From the NCBI GenBank assembly GCA_007128495.1, contig SKXH01000142.1, positions 1 to 9,164 on the forward strand: a stretch of 9,164 nt of DNA, written 5' to 3'. The notes below the pieces were generated by a model. The model had not been told where the DNA came from. It saw only the letters and a program-made list of their open reading frames with translations, and did no database searches. The stretch is from Bacteroidota bacterium (lineage in GTDB: Bacteria > Bacteroidota > Ignavibacteria > T3Sed10-11). Below are positions 7,151 to 9,164 of this stretch, in pieces. Every line of letters starts with the position of its first letter. Within the stretch, counting starts at the first letter, position 1. A program made the position numbers and the translations under genes.

Positions 7151-7797
7151 CTGACTTTTTACTGATTCTCCCAATATTATTGATCTCTGTTATTGTACAT
7201 GAAGTGGCTCATGGCTATACAGCATTACGGCTCGGGGATCCGACGGCGAAACGAGCAGGCAGATTGACGGCAAACCCGATACCGCACATCGATCCAATCG
7301 GTTCGATCCTTGTACCATTGGTTTCAGTGATAGTTGCAGGACGGGTTTTTATTGCGTGGGCTAAGCCGGTTCCGGTTAATCCTGCAAACTTTAGTAATTT
7401 CAGACGGGATGATATTCTTGTATCGATTATGGGGCCGGCATCGAATATCGCTCTTGCCTTTGTTTTTTCGGTCATTACCGGTATGGTTTTAATGTTAACT
7501 CCGGGTGAGCCGGGCGGTACAACAGAATTTTTTGTACGGTTGATGTTAAACGGAATCTATCTGAATGTTATTCTCGCAGTATTCAATATGCTGCCGATCC
7601 CGCCGCTCGACGGGTCACATATTCTTGCTTCTATGCTCCCGCAGGAGCTTGGTGATAATTACCGTCGTATCGGTTTCCTCGGTATCTTTATTGTATTACT
7701 TCTTCTGAACAACCCCACATTCAGAGGAATTTTTATGACTATAATTGAGACTATAGCTGCTCCATTTGTATTAATTGTACGGTTTTTTGCCGGTTAA
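7147..7797 (+). CDS. Site-2 protease family (M50) membrane metalloprotease
   Basis: 216 residues, a minimal site-2-type intramembrane zinc protease. The zinc motif HEVAH (18-22) lies in the first membrane helix, with His18 and His22 as ligands and Glu19 as catalytic base. The third ligand is Asp155 in FNMLPIPPLDGSHIL (146-160). Other family marks are GDPTAKRAGRLTANPIPHID (30-49), WAKPVPVNP (71-79) and the IMGPASN segment (94-100). Further membrane helices fall at about 53-70, 98-117, 132-148 and 174-188. It lacks the PDZ domain of RseP and the CBS domains of SpoIVFB-type relatives, so it belongs to the short group found in many bacteria and archaea, whose substrates are mostly unknown. ATG 7147 overlaps the xerD stop by 4 bases, which suggests translational coupling, and a small membrane-protein gene follows after 6 bases. 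Family firm, substrate unknown. Confidence 0.94.
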   Translation: MTDFLLILPILLISVIVHEVAHGYTALRLGDPTAKRAGRLTANPIPHIDPIGSILVPLVSVIVAGRVFIAWAKPVPVNPANFSNFRRDDILVSIMGPASNIALAFVFSVITGMVLMLTPGEPGGTTEFFVRLMLNGIYLNVILAVFNMLPIPPLDGSHILASMLPQELGDNYRRIGFLGIFIVLLLLNNPTFRGIFMTIIETIAAPFVLIVRFFAG

Positions 7798-7803
7798 TTG
7801 CTT

Positions 7804-8124
7804 ATGAATTATATGCGATATTTTAACCTGAACCTTGAACAACAGCGACAGCTTGTCGTATGGTTGAGCGGTGTGTTTGGATTACTGCTCGGCATCATTT
7901 CTCTATTTATTATAGAACTCCGGTCGGGTATAGAATCATGGTTCCAGCTGGTATTGATACTGTTCGTAGTTGGAATATTTGTGATTCTGTGTAATGCAGT
8001 TGTTGAATGGTTGTTCAGGAAGAGACAAGGTTCGGTTGGGCTCGGTTCAAAATTTTGGCTTTCGGTGGCCGTCGGTTTTCTTGTCCTTTCTGTCACTGCA
8101 ATTGGATTGGCTGTTTTAATTTAG
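7804..8124 (+). CDS. Small three-helix membrane protein of unknown function
   Basis: 106 residues, not recognised as any named family. It starts with a short polar segment (MNYMRYFNLNLEQQRQ), then has three hydrophobic helices at about 18-37, 47-67 and 84-106. A charged linker (EWLFRKRQGS, 68-77) lies between helices two and three; by the positive-inside rule it should be cytoplasmic, which would put the N-terminus outside. The protein ends almost within the last helix. No cysteine pair, metal motif or signal cleavage site is seen. ATG 7804 was chosen over TTG 7798, and ATG 7813 is possible; none has a Shine-Dalgarno. Gaps are 6 bases after the protease and 8 bases before the racemase, so it is probably in the same transcript. 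A link to the protease as substrate or partner is only a positional guess. That it is a real gene is likely from its position and hydrophobic pattern. Confidence 0.72.
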   Translation: MNYMRYFNLNLEQQRQLVVWLSGVFGLLLGIISLFIIELRSGIESWFQLVLILFVVGIFVILCNAVVEWLFRKRQGSVGLGSKFWLSVAVGFLVLSVTAIGLAVLI

Positions 8125-8132
8125 ATGATAGT

Positions 8133-8885
8133 ATGAAAAATAGTATAGGTATTGTAGGTGGGGTCGGACCGTACGCGGGACTTGCATTACAACAAGCTAT
8201 TTTACAGCTTTCCAACGCCAACCGCGATCAGGATTACCCGCCGGTGATAAGCATCAGTGCACCACACGCCATTGCGGATAGAACTGAATTTCTATTGGGC
8301 AAAACATCCGTCAATCCCGCTTACGAAATCGTCAATCAGATAAAAACGCTCCACTCAAGCGGTGCGCGGTATATAGGTATTCCCTGCAACACTGCACACG
8401 CTGAAGGGATATTTTCTGTTATCCAGTCCGGTGTCGGTAATTTGGGTGAGATAATCCTCACTAATATGATAGATGAAACATTCAAAATTATCAAAGCCGA
8501 AAAACCGGATATTAAAAAAGTGGGTGTTCTTGCCACAAAAGGTTCGTATAAAAGCGAATTATTCCCTCAATATGGTTCGAAGCACAACTATGATGTTTGT
8601 ATCCCTGAAGAAGATTCATTGCAGGATATAATCCATCAAAGCATTTATGACGGGGAATACGGAATAAAAGTGTTGGGATATTTACACGATCGTGCGAGAC
8701 GAGATCTCGAGACAGTGTTTAATTATTATAAAAAGAAGAATATTAATACGGTAATATTAGGATGCACGGAACTATCGGTAGTATTCAGCAATGAATCAAT
8801 GAAAGGATTTGTTCTCATTAATCCAATTATTGCACTTGCAAGACAACTTATAGCACACCAGCAGGAAAATAATCAGTTACAATAA
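8133..8885 (+). CDS. Aspartate/glutamate racemase family protein
   Basis: 250 residues, PLP-independent racemase superfamily. These enzymes interconvert L and D amino acids with two cysteines acting as acid and base. Both are present: Cys85 in GIPCNTAHA (82-90) and Cys211 in LGCTELS (209-215), in pseudo-symmetric halves. The N-terminal GIVGGVGPYAG (6-16) matches the GGMGP-type turn of aspartate racemases, and LTNMIDET (109-116) and GVLATKGSYKSELF (131-144) are family segments. Length and motifs are closest to aspartate/YgeA-like racemases; the substrate cannot be set from sequence alone. D-amino acids for the cell wall are one possible use, but MurI is usually more divergent from this pattern. 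ATG 8133 starts the conserved domain at once; upstream in-frame codons overlap the membrane-protein gene in another frame and are not conserved-looking. No Shine-Dalgarno, and no terminator after the stop. Confidence 0.9.
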   Translation: MKNSIGIVGGVGPYAGLALQQAILQLSNANRDQDYPPVISISAPHAIADRTEFLLGKTSVNPAYEIVNQIKTLHSSGARYIGIPCNTAHAEGIFSVIQSGVGNLGEIILTNMIDETFKIIKAEKPDIKKVGVLATKGSYKSELFPQYGSKHNYDVCIPEEDSLQDIIHQSIYDGEYGIKVLGYLHDRARRDLETVFNYYKKKNINTVILGCTELSVVFSNESMKGFVLINPIIALARQLIAHQQENNQLQ

Positions 8886-8896
8886 CCATAATGACC

Positions 8897-8900
8897 GGAG
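8897..8900 (+). promoter_or_regulatory. Short Shine-Dalgarno before the serine hydrolase gene
   Basis: GGAG lies 10 bases before ATG 8911 in the 25-base gap after the racemase gene. It supports this start for the truncated gene. The spacing is slightly long and the match is only four bases. Confidence 0.45.
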
Positions 8901-8910
8901 TAAGCATTTT

Positions 8911-9164
8911 ATGTATTTAAATATAAGGATATCATTGTCTATCATACTTCTATTGTTATTCGCGCTGACATCCAAACCGGTCATAGCGGAAGAGCCGGCG
9001 GAGATTACAATTGAAGAAAAAATCGAAAAAGCGAAAGCTATTCTTGAAAAATATGTCGATGAGAATAACGTACCGGGGTTATCGGCAGCATTAGCAGTCG
9101 AACACGAGACGGTGTGGACGGATGGTTTCGGGCACGCCGATTTGCGGCATATGGTACCTGCCGG
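8911..9164 (+). CDS. Exported serine hydrolase, beta-lactamase/LACTB fold, 5' part (cut by window end)
   Basis: Only the first 84 residues are in the window and the frame is open to the last base. The N-terminus is a clear Sec signal peptide: MYLNIR, a hydrophobic core (about 8-20), and a likely signal peptidase I cut after VIA (residue 26, before EEPAE). The mature part begins with a charged helix, then NVPGLSAALAVEHETVWTDG (53-72) and FGHADLRH (73-80). This is the start of class C beta-lactamase-type hydrolases (PF00144, as in LACTB and many D-aminopeptidase or esterase relatives): the 'vPGlsvaV...vw..GfG.aD' pattern. The catalytic SxxK, YxN and HxG motifs lie beyond the window, so activity cannot be judged. 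It acts in the periplasm or outside the cell. Resistance should not be inferred; most members are peptidases or esterases. Lipoprotein anchoring is unlikely because no cysteine is present. Confidence 0.85.
   Translation, partial: MYLNIRISLSIILLLLFALTSKPVIAEEPAEITIEEKIEKAKAILEKYVDENNVPGLSAALAVEHETVWTDGFGHADLRHMVPA

Noticed and set aside
8007..8132. Upstream extension of the racemase by 42 codons
   Set aside because: The extra codons are the membrane-protein gene read out of frame, and the conserved GIVGGVGP segment begins right after ATG 8133.
8911..9164. Antibiotic-resistance beta-lactamase
   Set aside because: Only the N-terminus is visible and this fold is mostly peptidases and esterases; the catalytic motifs lie outside the window.
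1..9164. CRISPR arrays, tandem repeats, tRNA or rRNA genes, defence islands
   Set aside because: No regularly spaced repeats, cloverleaf-like structures or defence-type domains were seen; the gaps between genes are 71 bases or less.

Overview
The window is ordinary bacterial chromosome. Ten genes and gene fragments all lie on the + strand and are tightly packed: no gap exceeds 71 bases and one pair overlaps by 4 bases. I see no RNA genes, insertion sequences, CRISPR arrays or prophage parts. Most of the genes belong to widespread bacterial families. The organism looks Gram-negative or diderm. The weak Shine-Dalgarno signals before most starts, the moderate-to-low GC content, the lipoprotein, and the PgpH plus GT9-like genes fit the Bacteroidota/Ignavibacteriota/FCB neighbourhood. 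That placement is an inference of low confidence.

Region 1 (1-3113) starts inside ligA (NAD+-dependent DNA ligase, 5' end outside the window). It is followed by a short GT9/heptosyltransferase-like protein of unknown function, a SpoIIAA-like STAS protein, and a lipoprotein that appears to combine a PrcB-type domain with a Gmad2-type Ig-like domain. Gaps of 4-9 bases separate the last three, which suggests co-transcription.

Region 2 (3129-3788) is a HAD-superfamily phosphatase of the phosphoglycolate phosphatase type. The 71-base gap after it is the largest in the window and holds a small imperfect hairpin and a possible promoter for the next block.

Region 3 (3860-8124) holds a 794-residue 7TM-HD protein of the PgpH c-di-AMP phosphodiesterase family, a XerD-type tyrosine recombinase, a minimal site-2-type (M50) membrane protease and a 106-residue three-helix membrane protein. 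The xerD and protease genes overlap as ATGA, so they are probably translationally coupled. Second-messenger turnover, chromosome dimer resolution and intramembrane proteolysis are not known to form one pathway, so this looks like a housekeeping cluster.

Region 4 (8133-9164) holds an aspartate/glutamate racemase-family enzyme and the start of an exported serine hydrolase of the beta-lactamase fold, cut off by the window end.

I found no convincing new defence, mobile or biosynthetic system. The items most worth a second look are the PrcB-Gmad2 lipoprotein, the half-length GT9-like protein beside an orphan STAS protein, the unknown membrane protein after the protease, and a strong excess of the palindrome ACCGGT that falls in only two of the three codon phases.
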